Source of the DNA: Candidatus Lachnoclostridium pullistercoris
GTDB lineage: Bacteria; Bacillota; Clostridia; Lachnospirales; Lachnospiraceae
Assembly: GCA_019119775.1 (NCBI GenBank)
Contig: DWWL01000040.1
Span: 1-64,000, forward strand
Reading direction: 5' to 3'
Length of the DNA stretch: 64,000 nt
A program made the translations under genes and the position numbers. The notes below the pieces were generated by a model. The model worked only from the letters and a program-made list of their open reading frames with translations, was not told the DNA's origin and ran no database searches. This document shows, one piece after another, positions 28,246 to 35,521 of this stretch. Numbering within the stretch: the first letter of the stretch is position 1; each line of letters starts with the position of its first letter.

Positions 28246-29481
28246 ATGAAACAGTATTATCAGGTCTGCAGGAAATGCGGAAAAAGATGGGATACAGATG
28301 CTTACCGCTGTCCTTCCTGCGGAGGAACGCTTCACTCTGTTTATGAAATGAAAGACCGGGACCATTTGAGAAGTGTAATAAAAAATGCTTCTTCTTTCTG
28401 GGATTACAGCGAGCTTCTTCCTGTGCTGGAGAATACCCGCAGGGTATCTATGGGAGAGGGAAACACACCGCTTGTTTTTGCAGAAAATCTGAAAAAACAG
28501 CTGGGGGTCAGAGAACTGTTCCTGAAAAATGAAGGCTTAAATCCATCTGGAACTTTTAAGGACCGGTGCATGAGCATTTCATTCAGCAAAGCCAGGGAAC
28601 TGAACGCAAATGCGGTGGTGATCGGATCCGCGGGAAATGCGGGAGCCGCAGCAGCTGCATATGCGGCCAGAGCGGGTATTCCATGCTATGTGATGGTTCC
28701 TGCGGATACGCCGGCACAGAGGATCGCTTTGATCCAGCATTATGGTGCCAGAGTCATTCCGGTAAAAGGATCGGTGACAGACTGCATTGAGCTGATTGGA
28801 GAAGTATATGAAAAATATGGCTGGCATAATGTGACGACCGCTGCAGTATACAATCCGTTTCAGGCAGATGCGGAGAAGACTATCGCCTATGAAATGGTCA
28901 GGGAACTGGAATGGAGAGTGCCGGACTGGGTTGCAGTTCCGGTGGGAGGGGGCGGAATTCTTTCCGGAGTCTACGAAGGATTTAAGGATCTGCTCACTCT
29001 CGGGCTGACAGACCGCCTTCCGAGGATGATTGCGGTACAGGAAGAAGGATGCAATCCGCTGGTCCGTGCTTTTCGGGAGAAAAAGGCTCCGGATCAGATT
29101 GAAAGAATCAGACAGCCCAAAGGAGTAGCGGTGGCGATTGCCGATGCCTTCCCTCTGGATGGGGAGACAGCCCTGGCAGCGGTTTACGATTCCGGCGGCT
29201 GGGCAGAAGATGCCGATGATGATGAGATTCTGGCAGCTCAGGCAGAGCTTGGAAGACGGGAAGGGATTTTTGCCGAGTCTGCCAGTGCGGCAGCTTACGC
29301 TGCAGCAGTTAAAATGAGGGCGGCCGGAAGGATCGGTGACAATGAGTCAGTGGCTCTGGTTATCACGGGAAACGGAGTGAAAGAACTTCCTCAGATCGCA
29401 GAAAAGATGGAACTTCCGGAGCCGGCAGAAAGAAATGCGGAGGAGCTTGAGCGGTATCTGGCCGGTAAATTTCAGGTTTAG
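28246..29481 (+). CDS. threonine-synthase-like PLP-dependent lyase with N-terminal zinc ribbon
   Basis: A 411-residue fold-type II PLP enzyme. An N-terminal zinc ribbon uses C8, C11, C22 and C25. The PLP lysine is Lys105 in S-G-T-F-K-D-R, the phosphate-binding loop is V-G-G-G-G, and G-S-A-G-N-A-G is the substrate loop. It aligns in layout with threonine synthases of the short ThrC class. Threonine biosynthesis is unlikely here: it lies between a peptide/acyl-amino-acid transporter and a YheO-type regulator, with RidA divergent. Beta-elimination of a substituted amino acid yielding 2-aminoacrylate, which RidA would detoxify, is a better fit (inference). Confidence 0.83.
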   Translation: MKQYYQVCRKCGKRWDTDAYRCPSCGGTLHSVYEMKDRDHLRSVIKNASSFWDYSELLPVLENTRRVSMGEGNTPLVFAENLKKQLGVRELFLKNEGLNPSGTFKDRCMSISFSKARELNANAVVIGSAGNAGAAAAAYAARAGIPCYVMVPADTPAQRIALIQHYGARVIPVKGSVTDCIELIGEVYEKYGWHNVTTAAVYNPFQADAEKTIAYEMVRELEWRVPDWVAVPVGGGGILSGVYEGFKDLLTLGLTDRLPRMIAVQEEGCNPLVRAFREKKAPDQIERIRQPKGVAVAIADAFPLDGETALAAVYDSGGWAEDADDDEILAAQAELGRREGIFAESASAAAYAAAVKMRAAGRIGDNESVALVITGNGVKELPQIAEKMELPEPAERNAEELERYLAGKFQV

Positions 29482-29564
29482 GCAGCTATTGTAAAAATAA
29501 TTTCTGTAAGTTATTATTGTAAATAATTGGAAGAACTGGAAAAATCAGGAGGATAAAGTACGAA

Positions 29565-30197
29565 ATGAGTTATATCACAGATCATCTGGAAATGCTTACA
29601 GGAATTGCGGAATGTATCGCAGAGCAGTTCGGCTCGAACTGCGAGGTTGTGCTGCACGATCTCACAAGGCCGTATGATAATACGATCGTAGCCATATGGA
29701 ACGGCCATGTGACGGGAAGAAAGGTGGGCGGTTCCGGCACCAACACCGGCTTGGAGATTTTAAGGGGAACGGCAGAGCCGAAAGATACTTATCACTATAT
29801 TAATACGACTCCTGACGGAAAGATTTTAAGGTCTTCCAGCAAGTATTTTAAGGACGAGAGCGGAAGGGTCGTGGGAAGCCTCTGCATTAATTATGATATT
29901 ACCGACCTGACGGCGCTTCAGAAAACGCTGCAGGAAATCACGGAGCCGGATAAAAAGAATACCCAGAAAGAAATGTTTACCAGCAATGTGGATGAACTGC
30001 TGGATGCCATGCTGCTGGATGCAGTTCACCACACAGGAAAAGAAGTAAAAGAACTGGAGAAAGAGGATAAGGTTGCCATTGTGCACTATTTAGACGGGAA
30101 AGGAGCGTTCCTGATAAAGAAGTCGGCAGAACGGGTAGCCGATTTCCTGGGAATCTCCCGGTTTACAGTTTATAATTATCTGAACGAGGAACAGTAG
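29565..30197 (+). CDS. YheO/DauR-type PAS-HTH transcriptional regulator
   Basis: A 210-residue regulator. The N-terminal YheO-like PAS domain (about 1-120) has N-C-E-V-V-L-H-D and G-R-V-V-G-S-L-C-I-N-Y-D-I. The C-terminal HTH (about 150-208) has the family's G-x-F-L-I-K-K-S-A-E-x-V-A-D-F-L-G-I-S-R pattern followed by F-T-V-Y-N-Y-L. DauR of Pseudomonas, in the same family, represses D-arginine catabolism. AGGAGG precedes the ATG. Lying mid-operon, it is the prime candidate to bind the five palindromes at 25354-25515, which would make the operon autoregulated. The 83 bases before it hold AT-rich direct repeats (ATTGTAAA..., 29489 and 29516). Confidence 0.88.
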   Translation: MSYITDHLEMLTGIAECIAEQFGSNCEVVLHDLTRPYDNTIVAIWNGHVTGRKVGGSGTNTGLEILRGTAEPKDTYHYINTTPDGKILRSSSKYFKDESGRVVGSLCINYDITDLTALQKTLQEITEPDKKNTQKEMFTSNVDELLDAMLLDAVHHTGKEVKELEKEDKVAIVHYLDGKGAFLIKKSAERVADFLGISRFTVYNYLNEEQ

Positions 30198-30222
30198 GGA
30201 GAACAGGGAACAACATGAAGAT

Positions 30223-31173
30223 ATGCCGGAGGTTATTACAGTAGGGGAGACGATGATCTCTTTTATCCCGGAAAAAAAGGGATTTCTGCGCTATGGAATT
30301 TCCTTTGCCCCAAAAGTGGCAGGGGCAGAGAGCAATCTGGCTATTTATGTCAGCCGTTTTGGACATACTGCCGGGTGGATCAGCCGTCTGGGAGAAGATG
30401 AATTTGGACATCTGATCCAGAACGAAATCCGGGCGGAAGGCGTAGACACCAGCTTGGTGAAATTTGTGGAAGGCGGCAGGAGCGGCGTGATGTTTCGGCA
30501 GATGCTGCCGGGGCGGGAGACGTCGGTATTTTATTACAGAAATGGCTCCGCCGCGTCAGAAATGCAGCCGGAAGATGTGCCTGCAGACTATATAAGAGGA
30601 GCCAAGATTCTGCATTTGACGGGGATTACGCCGGTTCTCAGTGAGAGCTGTCTGGAGACGGTAAAAAAAGCAGTAAAGACGGCCAGGGACTGCAGATGCC
30701 TGGTGAGCTTTGACCCAAATATTCGGAAAAAACTCTGGAGCGGACGGGATTACAGAGGTATATTGAGAGATCTGACGCTTGAAGCAGATATTGTACTGCT
30801 GGGCAGGGAAGAGGCGGACATCCTGTTTGGCACCAGGAAGCCGGAAGAGATTGTAAGCCGGCTGTTTTCAGACGGAAAGGCGAGATATGCTGCGGTGAAG
30901 GATGGAAGCCGGGGCGCAGTGGTTGCTGCCCCGGGAGAAACAGTGGAAATTCTGCCATATCCCTGCTGCTGTGAAGATCCCATAGGGGCAGGAGATGCCT
31001 TTAACGCTGGATTTTTGAGCGGAATACTGGAAGAACGTCCCATAGAGAGGTGCGGAAAAATGGGGGCGGCGGCCGGAGCCATGGCGACAGAATGCGTGGG
31101 CGATACGGAAGGCTGTCCGTCCAGGTGGCAGCTGGAATTATTTCTTCAGGGAAGAGAAGAGGTGGCGAGATGA
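30223..31173 (+). CDS. kdgK: PfkB-family carbohydrate kinase, probable 2-keto-3-deoxygluconate kinase
   Basis: A 316-residue ribokinase-fold sugar kinase. G-A-E-S-N-L-A near residue 35, G-E-D-E-F-G near 64 and the catalytic D-P-I-G-A-G-D-A-F-N-A-G near 248 (general base Asp) define the PfkB family. The immediate partner, a KDPG aldolase gene overlapping by four bases (ATGA), makes 2-keto-3-deoxygluconate the most likely substrate, giving KDPG. A partially conserved G-R-S-G-V-M-F-R motif agrees with KdgK. It follows the YheO-type gene by 25 bases and appears to belong to the same operon, though the substrate link to the peptide genes is unclear. Confidence 0.85.
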   Translation: MPEVITVGETMISFIPEKKGFLRYGISFAPKVAGAESNLAIYVSRFGHTAGWISRLGEDEFGHLIQNEIRAEGVDTSLVKFVEGGRSGVMFRQMLPGRETSVFYYRNGSAASEMQPEDVPADYIRGAKILHLTGITPVLSESCLETVKKAVKTARDCRCLVSFDPNIRKKLWSGRDYRGILRDLTLEADIVLLGREEADILFGTRKPEEIVSRLFSDGKARYAAVKDGSRGAVVAAPGETVEILPYPCCCEDPIGAGDAFNAGFLSGILEERPIERCGKMGAAAGAMATECVGDTEGCPSRWQLELFLQGREEVAR

Positions 31174-31802
31174 TGCGAGAATGGCTGAAAAGGGCGCCAG
31201 TCTGTGCAATTCTGAGAAATATTCCCCAGGATGTGCTGAGAGATTACGCGGAGGCTGTTTATCAGGGCGGAATACGAATGTTTGAGGTGGCAATGAATTC
31301 TGAAGATGGACCGGCTCAGATTGAAAGTTTGAAGCGGCAGTTTGAAAGACGGCCGGAGGTAAAGATTGGAGCGGGAACGGTGACAACGCCAAAGCGGTGT
31401 CTGGAGGCGGAACAGGCGGGAGCAGATTTTTTCCTCACTCCCTCAGTTTCAGAGAAGACACTGGAGTTTTGCCGTGAGAAAAAGATCCCCCTTCTTCCGG
31501 GAGTGATGACCCCGTCGGATGTGGCGGTCTGCCTGGAATACGGTTATACAGTGATGAAGCTGTTTCCCGCAGGAGAACTGCCTGCGGGGTATATGAACAG
31601 CTTAAAGGGGCCCTTCGACGGCACAGATTATGTGGCGGTGGGCGGTGTGAACCGGGATAATATACGCCGCCTGTTTGAAATAGGATTTATTGGCGTGGGG
31701 ATCGGCAGCAGCCTGATTCCAAAAGAAGTGGTAAAAAACAGGTCCTGGGAACAGGCAGAAGCCTGTGTCAGAGAGCTTCTCCAGCAAGCCTTTCCATCCT
31801 GA
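31170..31802 (+). CDS. eda: KDPG aldolase (bifunctional KDPG/KHG type)
   Basis: A 210-residue class I aldolase cleaving 2-keto-3-deoxy-6-phosphogluconate to pyruvate and glyceraldehyde-3-phosphate. It shows G-A-G-T-V-T-T-P-x-R, F-L-T-P-S and the Schiff-base Lys130 in V-M-K-L-F-P-A. Length is typical. The ATG at 31170 overlaps the kinase stop (ATGA), so coupled translation is likely; an upstream in-frame start at 31050 lies inside the kinase gene. Its last 35 bases overlap the 3' end of the converging ABC ATPase gene. Confidence 0.93.
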   Translation: MMREWLKRAPVCAILRNIPQDVLRDYAEAVYQGGIRMFEVAMNSEDGPAQIESLKRQFERRPEVKIGAGTVTTPKRCLEAEQAGADFFLTPSVSEKTLEFCREKKIPLLPGVMTPSDVAVCLEYGYTVMKLFPAGELPAGYMNSLKGPFDGTDYVAVGGVNRDNIRRLFEIGFIGVGIGSSLIPKEVVKNRSWEQAEACVRELLQQAFPS

Positions 31803-32367
31803 CAAGCTCTCCGCCCAGGAGATGGACGTCCTCCTCCTGGTGGGTGGACATGATCAGAAGCCGGCCGCGCTGCCGGCTTTTGATGTATTCGACGACCTGT
31901 TTTTTCGTCTCGGAGTCCAGGCCGGTGAAGGGTTCATCCATGATGATGAGGTCGGACGGGGCCGTCATGGCCCGGCAGACGGCGGTGCGGCGCTTCATTC
32001 CCCCGCTCAGAGTAAAGACCGGGCGGGAGAGGGATTCCTCCGGAAGAAGGGAGGACAGTTCCCTGCGGATTTCGCCCTCGGGGACCGTTTTTCCCAGGAT
32101 GAACCTTAGATTTTCCACGGGGGAAAAGGTCTCGCAGAGGCGGTCTTCCTGAAAGACCGCGGAAATTTTGGGGGAAGGTTTGTCAAAGCGGACGGCTCCG
32201 GCGTCCGCTTTTTCCAGTCCCATGAGAATTCGGAACAGGGTGGTTTTTCCGGATCCGGAAGGCCCCATCAGGCAGTAGATGCCGCCGTCCTCAAAGGTGA
32301 AGGAGCAGTCCCTCAGCACGGAGAGGGGGCCGTAGGATTTCTGAAGATGGTCCAGGGTAAGAGTCAT
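31768..32367 (-). CDS. ABC importer ATPase, nitrate/sulfonate/taurine type
   Basis: A 199-residue ABC ATPase, short for the family because the C-terminal extension is missing. Walker A G-P-S-G-S-G-K-T-T (about 36-44), a Q-loop at about residue 70 (V-F-Q-E-D-R), signature L-S-G-G-M-K-R-R, Walker B L-I-I-M-D-E-P-F-T-G-L-D and the H-switch S-T-H are all present. It overlaps the permease gene by four bases (ATGA) and energises that importer. Its 3' end overlaps the converging eda gene by 35 bases. Confidence 0.92.
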   Translation of the reverse strand: MTLTLDHLQKSYGPLSVLRDCSFTFEDGGIYCLMGPSGSGKTTLFRILMGLEKADAGAVRFDKPSPKISAVFQEDRLCETFSPVENLRFILGKTVPEGEIRRELSSLLPEESLSRPVFTLSGGMKRRTAVCRAMTAPSDLIIMDEPFTGLDSETKKQVVEYIKSRQRGRLLIMSTHQEEDVHLLGGELVRMERLAGEAL

Positions 32368-33128
32368 TTCATTTCCTCCTTGTATGGGGTGCCGCAGGGA
32401 ACACGGTCTAAGAGAAACAGGACGGCGCGCTCAAACAGGGCGCTGACGGCGATGATCACCAGGGTCCAGGCAAACAGGCTGCTGGTGTCCAGCCAGGTTT
32501 TGGAGAGGTAGAGCTGTTTTCCGATGGACCAGGCGGGGGTGCCGATCACTTCCGCCGCCACTCCCGATTTGATGCTCATGCCCAGGGCCACCCGGCAGCC
32601 GCTCACCAGATAAGGAAGAAGGGCCGGGAGATAGAGAAAGCGGATCCGCCTGAAAAACGGCACCTGAAATACGTCCGCCATCTCCAGAAGCCTGGGATCG
32701 GTGCTCCGGAGGCCGGCCAGCGTGTTGACGTAGATCATGGGCAGGACGACCAGAAAGGAGATAAAAATGCACAGATTGTCTGAGCCGATCCAGATCAGGG
32801 CCAGAATGACGAAGGAGGCCACCGGGATTGATTTCATCAGGGAGATGACGGGAGCGAGCAGATCTTCCAGCACTGAAAAGCGGAAAGCTGCTGTTCCCAG
32901 AAGAAGACCGGCCAGAAAGGCCAGAAAAAATCCCAGCATGATTTTTCCGGAGGAGCAGGCGATGGTTTTCCAGAAATCGGCGGTGACGGCCAGGGAAACC
33001 AGGGTTTTCAGCACGTCCGCCGGGCCGGTGAGCAGAATGGAGTTGCCGACGGCTGCGCTGGCGGCCTGCCAGAGGGCTGTCCAGAACAGAAGGATCAGAA
33101 ATTTTCGCGGCAGGTGAAACGATTTCAT
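32364..33128 (-). CDS. ABC importer permease, nitrate/sulfonate/taurine type
   Basis: A 254-residue membrane protein with about six helices and the binding-protein-dependent permease loop. The E-x-x-x-G-x-x-x-x-x-x-x-x-L-P motif that contacts the ATPase appears as A-D-V-F-Q-V-P-x-x-R-R-I-R-F-L-Y-L-P-A-L-L-P, a variant found in the SsuC/TauC branch. The ATG at 33128, preceded by AAAGGAGAT, is preferred over a longer frame starting at 33302 that would run back through the intercistronic hairpin. Middle gene of the SBP-permease-ATPase operon. Confidence 0.9.
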   Translation of the reverse strand: MKSFHLPRKFLILLFWTALWQAASAAVGNSILLTGPADVLKTLVSLAVTADFWKTIACSSGKIMLGFFLAFLAGLLLGTAAFRFSVLEDLLAPVISLMKSIPVASFVILALIWIGSDNLCIFISFLVVLPMIYVNTLAGLRSTDPRLLEMADVFQVPFFRRIRFLYLPALLPYLVSGCRVALGMSIKSGVAAEVIGTPAWSIGKQLYLSKTWLDTSSLFAWTLVIIAVSALFERAVLFLLDRVPCGTPYKEEMK

Positions 33129-33166
33129 AAAATCTCCTTTCCAGGGGGAAATATATGCGGATACAC

Positions 33167-33214
33167 AAAACGGTATGGAAAATGCCCGCGCGGGCTGAGA
33201 TTCCATACCGTTTT
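33167..33214 (-). terminator. intercistronic hairpin between binding protein and permease genes
   Basis: Perfect 14-base arms AAAACGGTATGGAA / TTCCATACCGTTTT enclose a GCCCGCGCGGGC palindrome. It fits a partial terminator or mRNA-stabilising stem that keeps the binding protein more abundant than the membrane components, a known arrangement in ABC importers. Confidence 0.8.
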
Positions 33215-33234
33215 TGGCGTGCTTTCCGGCTGTT

Positions 33235-34323
33235 CTACTGCGGAATGTAATAAAAATCATCACCAGGCAGGGCGCCGCCCACAGAGGCGGGATCCTGGTC
33301 AAAGAGCACCTGCAGGTAGCCGCTTAAGTCCGTCTTCATCTCATCGCCGCGGATACAGGTGATATTGCAGTAGGGGATGGCCTTTTTGGCCACTTCCGCT
33401 TTGGGAATGATTCCAAGAGCGGCGACTTTTTCGGCCGCATCGTCCAGATCGCTGTTGACCGCCAGGGAAGATTCCTCGTGCTCATCTAAGAATGCGTCCA
33501 CAGCCTCTTTATTTTCTTCCAGGAAATCGGTGCGGGCCACGGTGACGCCTGTCACCAGGGTGCTGCCGCCGGCCTGCTCCTGTACTTTGTTCCACTCTTC
33601 GGTCAGGTCAAGGACCATTTTTAACTGGTCGTTCTGGGCCATGGCGGAGGTGACGAAGGGCTGGGGAAGGAGTCCCACTGCGTCGGGAGTTTCCTTTAAA
33701 ATGGCGGCAACCTCGTTTGCCTCTGTCTTGTACTCCAGGTGCACATCGTCGGTGGTGAGGCCGTTGGCCTTTAAAAGATACTGGAGCACATAGTCCGGGG
33801 TGGTTCCCATGCCGGTCAGATAGACCGTTTTTCCGGCCAGGTCGGAGATGGACTGGATGGAGTCATCGGCGGATACTACGTAGAGAACTCCCAGGGTGTT
33901 GATGTCCAGCACTGTAATATTGCCCTCTGTCTTGTTGTAGAGAACACTGGCTACGTTGGCGGGAATGAGGGCAATGTCCAGGTCGCCCTTCACCAGCAGG
34001 CCGGTGATCTCATCTGCCGCGGTGGCCATGTTGAACTCATAGTAGTTGGCGGCATCGCCGTTGTCGGCCATCTCCATCACATACACCAGTCCCATGGAGG
34101 TGGGGCCGTTTAAGGAGCCGACGCGGACGGTAGGCTTGTCGCCGATGGAGTCTTCCGCCTCAGAGGCATTGTCCTCCCCGGCGTCAGAGGAGCCGTCAGA
34201 AGATGCCTGCTCTGTGGTTTCAGCGGAAGTGTCCGCGGCAGTTGTCTGGCTGTTCTGGCCGGAACACCCGGCCAGGGTGAGGGCCATCAGGCCGGCCAGC
34301 AGAAAAGATACAGTTTTTTTCAT
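33235..34323 (-). CDS. ABC transporter substrate-binding lipoprotein, nitrate/sulfonate/thiamine-precursor type
   Basis: A 362-residue lipoprotein. The signal peptide ends in the lipobox L-A-G-C (Cys about residue 20), followed by a Ser/Thr/Glu/Asp-rich linker to about residue 65 and a type II periplasmic-binding fold beginning V-R-V-G-S-L-N-G-P-T-S-M-G. Family features include D-L-A-G-K-T-V-Y-L-T-G-M-G-T-T and a central D-I-A-L-I-P-A-N-V-A. Ligands of relatives include sulfonates, nitrate and pyrimidine or thiamine precursors; the ligand cannot be read from sequence. The start is the ATG at 34323 with GAGGAAAG upstream. Confidence 0.88.
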   Translation of the reverse strand: MKKTVSFLLAGLMALTLAGCSGQNSQTTAADTSAETTEQASSDGSSDAGEDNASEAEDSIGDKPTVRVGSLNGPTSMGLVYVMEMADNGDAANYYEFNMATAADEITGLLVKGDLDIALIPANVASVLYNKTEGNITVLDINTLGVLYVVSADDSIQSISDLAGKTVYLTGMGTTPDYVLQYLLKANGLTTDDVHLEYKTEANEVAAILKETPDAVGLLPQPFVTSAMAQNDQLKMVLDLTEEWNKVQEQAGGSTLVTGVTVARTDFLEENKEAVDAFLDEHEESSLAVNSDLDDAAEKVAALGIIPKAEVAKKAIPYCNITCIRGDEMKTDLSGYLQVLFDQDPASVGGALPGDDFYYIPQ

Positions 34324-34411
34324 AATACTTTCCTCACTTTGCATTGCATGTTTACAGCTGCGCCGGAAGAACGCGGAAAATACATCCCGTCTGTCCGGCA
34401 GTTCTCAGAAA

Positions 34412-34440
34412 ATTATAGCACTGTGACAAAATGTTGTCAA
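34412..34440 (-). promoter_or_regulatory. consensus promoter of the ABC importer operon, with operator-like palindrome
   Basis: On the minus strand, TTGACA, exactly 17 bases, then TATAAT: a full consensus sigma-A promoter about 90 bases before the start codon. A TGACA-N6-TGTCA inverted repeat (34424-34439) covers the -35 box, which suggests repression, since so strong a promoter would otherwise be constitutive. Confidence 0.8.
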
Positions 34441-34442
34441 AA

Positions 34443-35276
34443 TTAATTGTCCTGCTGGTTTTGATCTTCGCGGCCGCCGTCAGGGGAGCATGCAGGCGTG
34501 TCCGGCCGGCCAGCCGCCCGCAAAGATGAAACGGGCTGCCGGAGCATGTTCATCAGGGCCTGGTTTACCTGGTCATCCTGGTCCAGAATGCGGGAGTCCA
34601 GGGCAGTCTGGATGGAGACGGGACATTCTCCGCAGATATCGGCGCCGATGATGGAACCGGAGGCGGCAAGGACCTGCAGCAGGCGGTTCAGGGTTTTCAG
34701 GGAAAAACGTCCCTGGTCCCAGTTGGTGAGGACCTGGGAGGGAGATAAAACGTCCTTGTCGATGGACAGGTATATGGGATGAGGGGCGTGGACGAGGAGA
34801 AAATTCCGCCACACCTCCTCCGACTGAAAGGCGGACTCCCCGAATGCGATGACCCTGTCTTTTTTCTCAGCGGGAATGGAGGCAGTGAGGGCGTCGGAGG
34901 CCCCCAGCAGGATCACTTTGCAGAGAAAGGGATTGGTGTCCAGGGTCCGGTTGACCCAGCAGCCGCAGGAGAGCAGTTCCTCAAATAAAGAAGGCTGCAT
35001 GTCCGGGTGATGGTCGATGAGGACCAGGTCAAACGGGGCAGTCAGCTTGTCTGTCCACAGTTTTGTCATGTAGTGGTAATTGCCGGAATCGATAAAATGG
35101 ATGCCGGAAGGGGGAAATGGGGCGATGAGCCCGGCCAGTTTCCGCTCCGCCTCCTCGTCGCAGTAGCAGCTGGTGCCTTTTATGCGGCGGCAGTCCAGCC
35201 ACCGCACTGCCTCGTGGCGGTAAAAAGTTTCTGTCTCGTAGATGCCGGTAAAGTCCATGATCGTGATAGGTGTCAT
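34443..35276 (-). CDS. arginase/agmatinase-fold protein
   Basis: A 277-residue protein with the ureohydrolase fold. A His in G-N-Y-H-Y, the D-H-H-P-D motif in place of D-A-H-x-D, and S-I-D-K-D-V-L for S-x-D-x-D keep all metal-binding positions. The last motif lacks the usual D-P after it, and total length is slightly short, so this is a divergent branch that may act on something other than arginine or agmatine. The C-terminal 25 residues are low-complexity and polar. It ends right at the promoter of the ABC importer operon and is transcribed in the same direction, probably alone. Confidence 0.82.
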   Translation of the reverse strand: MTPITIMDFTGIYETETFYRHEAVRWLDCRRIKGTSCYCDEEAERKLAGLIAPFPPSGIHFIDSGNYHYMTKLWTDKLTAPFDLVLIDHHPDMQPSLFEELLSCGCWVNRTLDTNPFLCKVILLGASDALTASIPAEKKDRVIAFGESAFQSEEVWRNFLLVHAPHPIYLSIDKDVLSPSQVLTNWDQGRFSLKTLNRLLQVLAASGSIIGADICGECPVSIQTALDSRILDQDDQVNQALMNMLRQPVSSLRAAGRPDTPACSPDGGREDQNQQDN

Positions 35277-35417
35277 GCCGGGAGCTCCTTTCCTGATTGT
35301 TTTTGATCCCTGGCGGGCGCGGCCCGTCAGGCGGTCTTATTATAGCATGTTTGAGACAAAGGAGGAAGTTCTGAGAGGATCAGGATCTGTGCACCAGAAT
35401 CATATCCCGCTGTGAGG

Positions 35418-35483
35418 TATAAATTGGATATATAGCAACATAAAAACTATAAATTTGATTTTATAACTATTTCAGAGTATGGT
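35418..35483 (+). promoter_or_regulatory. direct repeats and promoter of the hydrolase-SLC13 operon
   Basis: TATAAATTGGATATATA (35418-35434) and TATAAATTTGATTTTATA (35448-35465) are direct repeats 30 bases apart. TTGATT (35455-35460), 17 bases and TATGGT (35478-35483) form a modest promoter overlapping the second repeat. The intergenic stretch 35277-35521 is otherwise AT-rich with no gene. Confidence 0.5.
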
Positions 35484-35521
35484 AAACATAAACAAAAAAG
35501 CATGAGAGGAGAAGGTTGGAT

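Noticed and set aside
28246-29481. Annotation as biosynthetic threonine synthase
   Set aside because: Family membership is clear but no threonine pathway gene is near, and the operon is catabolic with a YheO-type regulator and RidA.
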